NCBI GenBank assembly: GCA_018669795.1
Contig: JABHSQ010000010.1
Span: 1-64,000 of the forward strand
DNA: 64,000 bases
Direction: 5' to 3'
Source: Flavobacteriaceae bacterium
GTDB lineage: Bacteria; Bacteroidota; Bacteroidia; Flavobacteriales; Flavobacteriaceae
Shown here: positions 10,059 through 17,625 of the stretch, one piece after another
Layout: each line of letters opens with the position of its first letter
How positions within the stretch are numbered: position 1 is the first letter of the stretch
Notes under the pieces: model-generated
What the model was told of the DNA's origin: nothing
Database searches by the model: none
What the model saw: the letters and a program-made list of their open reading frames with translations, nothing else
Translations under genes and position numbers: made by a program

Positions 10059-11531
10059 ATGGCTAAAAATCTAACAAAAAGAAGCGAAGATTACTCAAAA
10101 TGGTACAACGAACTTGTTATTAATGCTGATCTAGCAGAAAACTCTGGTGTTAGAGGCTGTATGGTTATTAAACCTTATGGTTTTTCTATATGGGAGAAGA
10201 TGCAAGTTGAATTAGATAGAATGTTCAAGGAAACTGGACATCAAAACGCTTATTTCCCTCTTTTTATACCAAAATCTTATTTTAGTAAAGAAGCAAGTCA
10301 TGTAGATGGTTTTGCTAAAGAATGTGCTATCGTAACTCATTACAGATTAAGAGAAGATGGAAAAGGAGGCGTTGAAGTTGATCCAGATGCTAAATTAGAG
10401 GAAGAATTAATTGTTCGTCCAACATCGGAAACTATTATTTGGGATACCTATAGAAAATGGATTCAATCTTATAGAGATTTACCTTTATTAATAAACCAAT
10501 GGGCAAATGTTGTTCGTTGGGAAATGAGAACTAGATTGTTTTTGCGTACTACTGAATTTTTATGGCAAGAAGGGCATACCGCTCATGCGACTAAACAAGA
10601 AGCAATTGAAGAAACAGAACAAATGGTTAATATCTATGCAGAATTTGTAGAAGACTATATGGCAGTTCCCGTTATTAAAGGTTTAAAAACGGAAAGTGAA
10701 CGATTTGCTGGTGCTGAAGAAACGTATTGCATAGAAGCTTTAATGCAAGATGGAAAAGCACTACAAGCTGGAACTTCCCATTTTTTAGGCCAGAATTTCG
10801 CAAAAGCATTTGATGTTAAATTTACTGCTAAAGACGGGAAACAAGATTATGTTTGGGCAACTTCTTGGGGTGTATCTACCCGTTTAATGGGAGCGCTTAT
10901 CATGACTCACAGTGATGACAAAGGACTAGTATTACCTCCAAAACTTGCTCCAGATCAAGTAGTTATTGTTCCTATTTATAGAAACGATGAACAATTTGAA
11001 CTGGTAAGTAAGGTGGCAAAGGAAGTGATGAAAGAACTTCGCACAAAAGGTGTTCGAGTTAAATTTGATAATAGAGACACTTATAAACCTGGTTGGAAAT
11101 TTAATGATTACGAGTTAAAAGGAGTACCAGTAAGGCTAGCTATTGGTCCTAGAGATGTTGAAAACGGAACGCTAGAACTTGCTAGAAGAGATACCTTAAC
11201 TAAAGAATTTATTTCAAGAGATGATGTGGTTTCTATTGTGGTCGATTTAATGGATGAAATTCAAAAGAATCTTTATAATAAAGCTGCCAGTTTTAGAACA
11301 GAAAAAACTACTGAAGTAGTTACTTATGATGAGTTTAAAGAATTACTAAACACAAAAGGTGGATTTATATTAGCTCATTGGGACGGGACTGCCGAAACAG
11401 AAAAACTAATAAAAAAAGAAACAAAAGCAACGATTAGGTGTATTCCTTTAGACTCAAAACTAGAGAAGGGGACTTGTATGGTTAGTGGCAAACCTTCGAA
11501 TCAAAAAGTGCTTTTTGCAAAGGCATATTAA
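10059..11531 (+). CDS. proS: Prolyl-tRNA synthetase, archaeal/eukaryotic-type
   Basis: Charges tRNA-Pro. The 490-residue enzyme is the short form without the bacterial editing insertion. Class II motif 2 region [16 protein letters not shown], the [15 protein letters not shown] motif and motif 3 ([20 protein letters not shown]) are visible. A C-terminal anticodon-binding domain is followed by the extra domain typical of this type, ending KVLFAKAY. The start ([16 protein letters not shown]) matches family N-termini. It lies divergent from the repeat lipoprotein gene with a 103-bp gap. Confidence 0.96.
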   Translation: MAKNLTKRSEDYSKWYNELVINADLAENSGVRGCMVIKPYGFSIWEKMQVELDRMFKETGHQNAYFPLFIPKSYFSKEASHVDGFAKECAIVTHYRLREDGKGGVEVDPDAKLEEELIVRPTSETIIWDTYRKWIQSYRDLPLLINQWANVVRWEMRTRLFLRTTEFLWQEGHTAHATKQEAIEETEQMVNIYAEFVEDYMAVPVIKGLKTESERFAGAEETYCIEALMQDGKALQAGTSHFLGQNFAKAFDVKFTAKDGKQDYVWATSWGVSTRLMGALIMTHSDDKGLVLPPKLAPDQVVIVPIYRNDEQFELVSKVAKEVMKELRTKGVRVKFDNRDTYKPGWKFNDYELKGVPVRLAIGPRDVENGTLELARRDTLTKEFISRDDVVSIVVDLMDEIQKNLYNKAASFRTEKTTEVVTYDEFKELLNTKGGFILAHWDGTAETEKLIKKETKATIRCIPLDSKLEKGTCMVSGKPSNQKVLFAKAY

Positions 11532-11557
11532 ATATATTAAAAAATGTTTACATAAGC

Positions 11558-11587
11558 TTGTTGCATTCAAAAATATTTGTATTTTTG
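11558..11587 (+). promoter_or_regulatory. Promoter of tRNA-Glu (and probably rpsT)
   Basis: TTG at 11558-11560 and TATTTTTG at 11580-11587 are separated by 19 bp. This is a textbook Bacteroidota TTG-N19-TAnnTTTG promoter. Transcription would start about 15 bp before the mature tRNA. Confidence 0.75.
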
Positions 11588-11608
11588 CATCCGCATTTAA
11601 AAATTAAC

Positions 11609-11680
11609 GGTCCGTTCGTCTAGGGGTTAGGACGCCAGGTTTTCATCCTGGTAACAGGGGTTCGATTCCCCTACGGACTA
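11609..11680 (+). tRNA. tRNA-Glu (anticodon TTC)
   Basis: The 72-nt cloverleaf can be folded by eye. The acceptor stem is GGTCCGT with ACGGACT (one G-T pair). The anticodon stem CCAGG/CCTGG encloses loop TTTTCAT with anticodon TTC at 11642-11644. The T-arm is AGGGGTTCGATTCCCCT. The discriminator base is A, and CCA is not fully encoded. rpsT begins 28 bp after the end. Confidence 0.97.
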
Positions 11681-11708
11681 CAAAAAAATAAGAATTAAAA
11701 ACAAAAAA

Positions 11709-11960
11709 ATGGCGAATCACAAGTCAGCATTAAAGAGAATTAGAAATAGCGAAGTTAAACGTTTACGTAATCGTTATCAACACAAAACAACTCGTAACGC
11801 AATGAAGAAATTCATTGAAACTTCAGATAAGAAAGAAGCTGATAAATTGTTTCCAGGTGTAATTTCTATGATCGATAAATTAGCTAAGAAAAATGTTATT
11901 CACAATAACAAAGCAGCTAACTTAAAATCAAATATGACTAAACACATTGCTTCTTTATAG
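11709..11960 (+). CDS. rpsT: 30S ribosomal protein S20
   Basis: An 83-residue basic protein beginning MANHKSALKRIRNSEVKR, the hallmark of S20. It binds 16S rRNA early in 30S assembly. Length is normal. It sits 28 bp after tRNA-Glu with no separate TAnnTTTG box visible between them, so it is probably read from the tRNA promoter. A strong hairpin terminator follows 24 bp after the stop. Confidence 0.97.
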   Translation: MANHKSALKRIRNSEVKRLRNRYQHKTTRNAMKKFIETSDKKEADKLFPGVISMIDKLAKKNVIHNNKAANLKSNMTKHIASL

Positions 11961-11984
11961 TTGTAATTTGTTTTAAAAATTTAT

Positions 11985-12022
11985 AAAAAAACTCCCTTAG
12001 GTTTTCCTGATGGAGTTTTTTT
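11985..12022 (+). terminator. Rho-independent terminator of rpsT
   Basis: AAAAAAACTCC (11985-11995) pairs perfectly with GGAGTTTTTTT (12012-12022), an 11-bp stem ending in seven T. Because the stem starts with seven A it could also act on the minus strand, but no gene there runs into it. Confidence 0.85.
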
Positions 12023-12037
12023 GTGTTTTAAAATTAA

Positions 12038-12142
12038 ATGTATAATACGAATGAACCTAAAATAACTATTAATCTAAAAGTGAAATTTAATGGTTTAGGA
12101 ACTCAACATGTGATAGCCCCAAATACTGATTTGGTAAAATAA
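12038..12142 (+). other. Short 34-codon ORF of doubtful coding status
   Basis: ATG at 12038 opens a 34-residue frame (MYNTNEPKITINLKVKFNGL and 14 more) ending TAA at 12142, downstream of the rpsT terminator. Composition resembles protein, but no family is recognised. It could be a remnant of a longer gene or chance. Confidence 0.15.
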
Positions 12143-12191
12143 ATAAAAGACCCTTTGCAGAAAAGAGCTGGACGCTAACACTTAACAAAAA

Positions 12192-12644
12192 CTAAAGCAA
12201 TACACTTTTAGGCACCAAACTTCTATAGTCACCTCCATTGCGAATAATATCTCTAACAATGGAAGAAGAAACATGTGACACATTAGGAGCACAAACTAAG
12301 AATACACTTTCAATTTTCGCAAGTGATAAATTGGTTTGTGCAATGGATTGTTCATAATTAAAATCAGTACTGTTTCTTAATCCTCTAAGAATATAATCTG
12401 CTTTTACAGTTTTACAGAAATCAACAGTTAAACCTTTGTAGGTAAAAACTTTAATTCGCGGTTCATTTTTAAAAGCATTTTCGATATGTAGTTTTCTTTC
12501 TTCTAAAGAAAACATATATTTTTTATCAGTATTTACTCCAATAGCTATGATCACTTCATCGAAAAGGCTCAATCCTCTATTTATGACATCTAGATGCCCT
12601 AATGTAATTGGATCGAATGAACCTGGAAATACAGCTTTTTTCAT
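12192..12644 (-). CDS. coaD: Phosphopantetheine adenylyltransferase
   Basis: Converts 4'-phosphopantetheine and ATP to dephospho-CoA in coenzyme A synthesis. The 150-residue length is normal. The nucleotidyltransferase motif TLGH appears in FPGSFDPITLGHLDVINRG. LRGLRNSTDFNYE and the C-terminal VSSSIVRDIIRNGGDY are typical of CoaD. It is downstream of ddl on the minus strand with a 19-bp gap, so they are probably co-transcribed. Confidence 0.96.
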   Translation of the reverse strand: MKKAVFPGSFDPITLGHLDVINRGLSLFDEVIIAIGVNTDKKYMFSLEERKLHIENAFKNEPRIKVFTYKGLTVDFCKTVKADYILRGLRNSTDFNYEQSIAQTNLSLAKIESVFLVCAPNVSHVSSSIVRDIIRNGGDYRSLVPKSVLL

Positions 12645-12663
12645 AATTCAAATATAAATTATT

Positions 12664-13641
12664 TTATTTTAATACATTTTGTATCAGAATATCAAAAAAC
12701 GATGTTAGTGTTGATCCGAATTCTTTTACTTGTTGCGGAATAATGCTTTCTTTTGACATTCCAGGGTTGGTGTTAATTTCTAAAAAATAAACAATTCCAT
12801 CCTGAATAATAAAATCACTTCTAGTTACTCCTTTCATATTAAGCAATTTATAGATTCTTACAGCTTCAATCCTTATCTTTTCTGCTTCAGATACCGAAAT
12901 TCGAGCAGGTGTAATTTCATTAGATTTTCCTAAATATTTTGCTTCGTAATCAAAAAAACCTGTTTCAGGAACAATTTCTGTAATGGGTAACACAATAACT
13001 TTCTCTTGATTATTATAAACACCAACAGATACTTCAACTCCTTCTATGGCTTTCTCTATAATAATTTCAGAATCTTCTTCAAATGCTTTTTCAATGGCAC
13101 TATCCAATTTTTCTTTTTGAAAAACTTTACTAATTCCATAACTAGAACCAGCCCTATTGGGTTTTACAAAACAAGGAAGTCCTACCTTTTTTAATATTTC
13201 AGTTCTAGAATAACTTTCTCCTTTATTAATATAAAAAGAAGTAGCACATAAAACACCAAAATTACTTAATACCGACAGGCAATCTCTTTTGTTAAAACTA
13301 AGAGCTGATTGATAAGATTCGCTACTCGTTTGAGGAATACCAATTAAAGACAAATAAGCTTGCAGATAACCATCTTCTCCTGGAGTTCCATGTATAGTAT
13401 TAAATACTACATCTGGAATAATAGTATTATTACCATTAAAAAAACTAAAATCAGCTTTATTAATAGGATGTTTTTCACCCAAGGAGTCTATATAATTCCA
13501 ACCTTCTTTTAATATATGAACGGGATAGATAAAATATTTATTAGCATCCAAAAGCTCACAAACAACAGTTCCACTCCCTAATGAAATTTCAAATTCGCTA
13601 GAATAACCTCCCATCACAACAGCTATATGCTTTTTACTCAT
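12664..13641 (-). CDS. ddl: D-alanine--D-alanine ligase
   Basis: ATP-grasp enzyme joining two D-Ala for peptidoglycan precursors. 325 residues. The N-terminal MSKKHIAVVMGGYSSEFEIS, HGTPGEDGYLQAYL, the glycine-rich ATP loop KPNRAGSSYGISKV and the metal-binding EINTNPGMSKESIIPQQ are all in place. A minus-strand -7 box lies 27 bp upstream. It diverges from the PASTA-protein gene; both act in the cell wall, as often seen in Flavobacteriaceae. Confidence 0.96.
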   Translation of the reverse strand: MSKKHIAVVMGGYSSEFEISLGSGTVVCELLDANKYFIYPVHILKEGWNYIDSLGEKHPINKADFSFFNGNNTIIPDVVFNTIHGTPGEDGYLQAYLSLIGIPQTSSESYQSALSFNKRDCLSVLSNFGVLCATSFYINKGESYSRTEILKKVGLPCFVKPNRAGSSYGISKVFQKEKLDSAIEKAFEEDSEIIIEKAIEGVEVSVGVYNNQEKVIVLPITEIVPETGFFDYEAKYLGKSNEITPARISVSEAEKIRIEAVRIYKLLNMKGVTRSDFIIQDGIVYFLEINTNPGMSKESIIPQQVKEFGSTLTSFFDILIQNVLK

Positions 13642-13667
13642 AACAATTTATTAAAAGGTGCATTTTA

Positions 13668-13675
13668 CAAAAATA
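13668..13675 (-). promoter_or_regulatory. Candidate -7 box for ddl-coaD
   Basis: The minus strand reads TATTTTTG here (plus strand CAAAAATA), matching TAnnTTTG. I see no clear TTG at the -33 position. Confidence 0.45.
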
Positions 13676-13713
13676 TCATTATTCATTTATAAAGATACTA
13701 ACTTTAGGTTTTA

Positions 13714-13721
13714 TATTTTTG
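13714..13721 (+). promoter_or_regulatory. Candidate -7 box for the PASTA gene
   Basis: TATTTTTG at 13714-13721 is followed 17 bp later by the ATG at 13739. No clear -33 TTG. Confidence 0.45.
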
Positions 13722-13738
13722 TAAAATAACTATGCGCT

Positions 13739-14329
13739 ATGACATTTATTAAATTTTTATTTACCAAAGTATTTTTAAAACAATTATCAATAGCGATTAT
13801 TGCATTGTTAGGCTTAGCTTTTGTTATTCTTTTTTGGTTAAAATTCACCACTAATCATGATCAAAAAATAGAAGTCCCAAGTCTAGCAAAAATGAGTTTA
13901 GATACTGCAGAAAATAAATTAAATGAAATTGACTTGAGGTTTGAGGTGATAGATTCCTCTAATTACAATCCTAATTTTCCAAAATATTCTGTAATAGAGC
14001 AAATTCCAAAAGCAGGCGAATTTGTAAAAGAAAATCGTAAAATTTATCTTACTTTAAACAGATCTGGTTATGTGTATTTAAAAATTCCAGAAGTGGTTGG
14101 AAAAACAAGAAGACAAGCTGAACCTACTTTAATATCTATGGGTTTCGAAATAGGAAGAATAACTTATAAATCATACATTGCTCTGGATGAAGTTTTGGAA
14201 TTGAGTTACAAAGGAAAAAAACTAAAATCTGGCGAAAAAATTCAAAAAACTTCGGTGATAGATTTAGTTTTAGGCGATGGTGAAGGAGGACTTAAAACAC
14301 AATTAGAAAATTCAGAAAAAGAAATATAA
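13739..14329 (+). CDS. PASTA-domain membrane protein
   Basis: 196 residues: a short cytoplasmic start, one transmembrane helix at about residues 15-35 (LSIAIIALLGLAFVILFWL), then two PASTA modules, roughly residues 45-108 and 110-180 (KIPEVVGKTRRQAEPTLISM). PASTA domains bind muropeptides or beta-lactams in Ser/Thr kinases and penicillin-binding proteins, but no kinase is attached here. The placement next to ddl suggests a cell-wall role. The 3' neighbour, a pseudouridine synthase, starts 7 bp after the stop, so they form an operon. Confidence 0.87.
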   Translation: MTFIKFLFTKVFLKQLSIAIIALLGLAFVILFWLKFTTNHDQKIEVPSLAKMSLDTAENKLNEIDLRFEVIDSSNYNPNFPKYSVIEQIPKAGEFVKENRKIYLTLNRSGYVYLKIPEVVGKTRRQAEPTLISMGFEIGRITYKSYIALDEVLELSYKGKKLKSGEKIQKTSVIDLVLGDGEGGLKTQLENSEKEI

Positions 14330-14336
14330 AACGAGG

Positions 14337-15374
14337 ATGGAGGAAAATAAAATTGAAGGCCCAGAAAATGAGGATTTATATGAACATTTTCGGTTTATAG
14401 CACAAAAGGGGCAACAACCTCTTAGGGTTGATAAGTATTTAATGAATTATATAGAAAACGCTACTCGCAGCAAAATACAGCAAGCTGCGAAAGATGGAAA
14501 TATCTATGCAAATGACGTTGCGGTTAAATCTAATTATAAAGTAAAACCAGCTGATGTGGTTACAGTATTATTTAAGCATCCTCCCTATGAATTTTTATTG
14601 GTTCCAGAAGACATTCCATTGGATATTGTTTATGAAGATGATGATTTATTAGTAGTAAATAAACCTGCTGGAATGGTGGTTCATCCTGGCCATGGAAATT
14701 ATAACGGAACGTTAATAAATGCACTAATATTTCATTTTGATAACCTTCCAAACAATAGCAGTAATCGTCCAGGATTAGTGCATCGAATTGACAAGGATAC
14801 AAGTGGACTTTTAGTCGTTGCAAAAACGGAAGAAGCAATGACGCATCTTGCTAAACAGTTTTTTAATAAGACATCAGAAAGAGAATATATAGCTTTGGTC
14901 TGGGGAGATGTTAAAGATGAAGAAGGAACTATTAAAGGTAATATAGGACGCCATCCAAAAAATAGATTACAAAATACCGTATTTGAAGATGATACCGAAA
15001 ATAAAGGAAAGCCAGCTGTTACTCATTATAAAGTTATAGAACGCTTAGGGTATGTAAGTCTATTATCTTGCAAATTAGAAACTGGTAGAACCCATCAAAT
15101 AAGGGTTCATTTAAAGTACATAGGCCATACCTTATTTAATGACGAACGCTATGGAGGCGACAAAATCTTAAAGGGAACCACTTTTAGCAAGTACAAACAA
15201 TTTGTAGATAATTGTTTTAAAGTTTTACCTAGACAAGCATTACATGCAAGAACCCTTAGCTTTAAACATCCAACTACAGAAAAAATGATGCGATTTGACT
15301 CTCCTATTCCGGAAGACATTGAAAAATGTATTAAAAAATGGCAAAAATATTCTATCAATTCAACCAATCAATAA
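14337..15374 (+). CDS. RluA-family pseudouridine synthase (RluD-like)
   Basis: 345 residues. An S4 RNA-binding domain is at about 30-95 (LRVDKYLMNYIENATRSKIQ). The catalytic domain contains the nucleophile motif HRIDKDTSGLLVVAKT, with Asp as the expected catalytic residue, and GRTHQIRVHLKYIGH. Family members isomerise uridines in 23S rRNA. The S4 plus RluD-like layout suggests the 1911/1915/1917 class, but the target cannot be fixed from sequence. Seven bp after the PASTA gene and 12 bp before yaaA. Confidence 0.9.
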   Translation: MEENKIEGPENEDLYEHFRFIAQKGQQPLRVDKYLMNYIENATRSKIQQAAKDGNIYANDVAVKSNYKVKPADVVTVLFKHPPYEFLLVPEDIPLDIVYEDDDLLVVNKPAGMVVHPGHGNYNGTLINALIFHFDNLPNNSSNRPGLVHRIDKDTSGLLVVAKTEEAMTHLAKQFFNKTSEREYIALVWGDVKDEEGTIKGNIGRHPKNRLQNTVFEDDTENKGKPAVTHYKVIERLGYVSLLSCKLETGRTHQIRVHLKYIGHTLFNDERYGGDKILKGTTFSKYKQFVDNCFKVLPRQALHARTLSFKHPTTEKMMRFDSPIPEDIEKCIKKWQKYSINSTNQ

Positions 15375-15386
15375 TACTTATTTTTA

Positions 15387-16148
15387 ATGAAAATTGTTAT
15401 TTCTCCAGCAAAAAGTCTTGATCTTAAAAGTGAAATCCCTACTAATGAATTTACAATTCCTGTTTTTATAGATAAAACAGAAATACTGAATGCAAAAATT
15501 GCTGCTAAATCTAAAAAAGCTATCAAGGAACTGATGAGTATCAGCGATAATTTAGCAGAATTAAATCACCAACGTTATCAAGATTTTTCAGTGCCATTTA
15601 CCAATAAAAACGCTCGCCAAGCTGTTTATTCTTTTTCTGGAGATGTATATGGTGGCTTAGATGCTTATTCCTTAAAAGAAGAAAAAATAGTATCGATGCA
15701 AAAGCAGCTTAGAATTTTGTCGGGTTTGTATGGAATCCTAAAACCTTTAGACTTAATGCAAGCTTACCGTCTAGAAATGGGTACTTCATTAAAAATAAAT
15801 AGGAATAAAAATCTTTACGAATTTTGGGGTCGTACCATTACTCATCATTTAAATGAAGAACTTGAAGATGATGAATTATTTGTGAATCTAGCAAGTCAAG
15901 AGTATTTTAAAGCAGTTCAACCTAAACAATTAAAAGTAGCTGTTATTTCTCCAATCTTTAAAGATTTTAAAAATGGAAAATTAAAAATAATTTCTTTTTT
16001 TGCTAAAAAAGCAAGAGGATCTATGGTGCGTTTTATTTTAGATCATAACGTAACCTCTTTAGAACAATTAAAAAACTTTAATACTGATGGGTATGGCTTC
16101 AGTAATAAGCATACTTTAAATGAAAATGAACCTGTTTTTATTAGATAG
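15387..16148 (+). CDS. yaaA: Peroxide stress protein YaaA (UPF0246)
   Basis: The 253-residue protein begins MKIVISPAKSLDLKSEIPT and contains FSGDVYGGLDAYSL, LRILSGLYGILKPLDLMQAY and RLEMGTSL, all family signatures. In E. coli YaaA limits intracellular iron and protects against hydrogen peroxide damage. It is the last gene of the co-directional PASTA-RluA-yaaA set. The ~130 bp after it are AT-rich, without a clear terminator. Confidence 0.94.
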   Translation: MKIVISPAKSLDLKSEIPTNEFTIPVFIDKTEILNAKIAAKSKKAIKELMSISDNLAELNHQRYQDFSVPFTNKNARQAVYSFSGDVYGGLDAYSLKEEKIVSMQKQLRILSGLYGILKPLDLMQAYRLEMGTSLKINRNKNLYEFWGRTITHHLNEELEDDELFVNLASQEYFKAVQPKQLKVAVISPIFKDFKNGKLKIISFFAKKARGSMVRFILDHNVTSLEQLKNFNTDGYGFSNKHTLNENEPVFIR

Positions 16149-16276
16149 TTTTTAATTAAGTTTTCCTGTTTTCTTATTATTTTTTTTACCGCTTAACCAA
16201 ACAGTATGTTTTCAGTAAACTCGATTAATGAAAAATATTATTAAAAAAAACAGAAGGTTTTGGGGAGTGTTCGCTG

Positions 16277-17194
16277 TTAAATTATTGTTGGAAGATTTTT
16301 TTTCTTCAACAATGCATTCATCCCATTAATTCCTTGTAGACCTCCTGTGTGAACCGCTAGTATAGTACTGTTCTCTTTAAAATATCCTTTATTTATTAAA
16401 TCAAAAATTCCAAAAATCATTTTTCCAGTATATATAGGATCTAATGAAACAGTTGTTTTATTTTTAAAATCATTCATAAATTCGATCAGTTCAGCGTTTA
16501 CTTTTCCATAACCACCAAAACAATAATCATCAAGGATTCTATAATTTTTTTTTCTAGTAAATTTATTGATATATGAAGTTTGAAAAGTTCCCTTAAGGGC
16601 TGAAAAGCCTAAAACAGTTTGCAAGGAATTAGAAGACTTAATTAAGCCTGCAATAGTACCTCCAGTTCCTACTGACGAACATACATAATCAAAAGAAGTG
16701 TCTTTATTAGTTAGTATCTCAGCACATCCTTTTACAGCAAATTCGTTAGTTCCTCCTTCTGGCAATAAGTAAAAATCTCCATAAATTGATTTTAAATTTT
16801 CAGAAAAAAATAATTCATCTTTTTTACGATATTCATCTCTTGAAATAAAATAAAAAAGCATGCCACAACTTTTAGCAAATGATAAAGTAGCATTACTCGA
16901 TACTTTATCTACTAACTCCTCTCCTCTTATAATTCCAATAGTTTTAAACCCATATTCTTTTCCCATTGCAGCAACAGCAGCAATATGATTTGAATAAGCA
17001 CCCCCAAAAGTCAATAAGGTAGATTTATTTAACCTTTTTGCTTCTAAAATATTATATTTTAATTTCCTTAATTTATTTCCAGATATATCAGGGTGAAGTT
17101 GATCTTCTCTTTTAATGACCAAATTAACGTTTGATATAGAAAATACTTCTAATGGAATTATTTGATTTCTAACTTGATTAGTTTCTATAAACAC
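16277..17194 (-). CDS. PLP-dependent ACC deaminase / D-cysteine desulfhydrase family enzyme
   Basis: 305 residues, fold type II PLP enzyme. The PLP lysine is in DISGNKLRKLKYNILEA. LTFGGAYSNHIAAVAAMGKE is the characteristic next motif, and SSVGTGGTIAGLI is the phosphate-binding glycine loop. Family members are either 1-aminocyclopropane-1-carboxylate deaminases or D-cysteine desulfhydrases. Most bacterial members outside plant associates are desulfhydrases, so that is the safer guess. Monocistronic, convergent with yaaA. Confidence 0.85.
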   Translation of the reverse strand: MFIETNQVRNQIIPLEVFSISNVNLVIKREDQLHPDISGNKLRKLKYNILEAKRLNKSTLLTFGGAYSNHIAAVAAMGKEYGFKTIGIIRGEELVDKVSSNATLSFAKSCGMLFYFISRDEYRKKDELFFSENLKSIYGDFYLLPEGGTNEFAVKGCAEILTNKDTSFDYVCSSVGTGGTIAGLIKSSNSLQTVLGFSALKGTFQTSYINKFTRKKNYRILDDYCFGGYGKVNAELIEFMNDFKNKTTVSLDPIYTGKMIFGIFDLINKGYFKENSTILAVHTGGLQGINGMNALLKKKNLPTII

Positions 17195-17339
17195 ACTGAT
17201 GTTTTTAATAATTTAAGCAACAAAATTATAAATAAATAAACATACAAGGTATATTAATAGACCATTATATTAGTGAAGTTCAAAATACTAAATTTAATAA
17301 TTATGGAACAAATAATAATCATTCTTATCTTTTTTTTTA

Positions 17340-17585
17340 GTGAATAAGTTTAATGGCTTAATAATAACAGACCAAAATCAAAATAATTATCCAAACAAGA
17401 TAAGAAAATGTTATTTTTGTAAAGTGTCCAATTTTAAAAAATACATTCCTTTAGAAGAAGGCGATTACTACCTAAGTCCAGAAGGCTATAAGTGCTTTAC
17501 AGAGAAATACCATTTAAAACGTGGCTATTGCTGTGAAAATGGCTGTAAACATTGCCCTTATGGGTTTGATAAGAAAACGAATTGA
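17340..17585 (+). CDS. Small cysteine-rich DUF5522 protein (GTG start)
   Basis: 81 residues with six Cys: CYFC near residue 23 and the C-terminal GYCCENGCKHCPYGF. The C-terminal block YYLSPEGYKCFTEKYHLKRG matches the DUF5522 family, probably metal binding and of unknown function. The start is GTG at 17340. An in-frame TAA at 17316 and the absence of an in-frame ATG leave no better choice. It precedes hutU by 40 bp on the same strand. A T9 run directly before the start means that a homopolymer frameshift cannot be excluded. Confidence 0.8.
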   Translation: MNKFNGLIITDQNQNNYPNKIRKCYFCKVSNFKKYIPLEEGDYYLSPEGYKCFTEKYHLKRGYCCENGCKHCPYGFDKKTN

Positions 17586-17625
17586 TAGCTTTCTCTCGAC
17601 TGTTAAAAAAATACTGAATAAAACT

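Noticed and set aside
17521-17625. N-terminal extension of urocanase
   Set aside because: Overlaps the DUF5522 gene, not conserved in composition; ATG 17626 gives the expected length.
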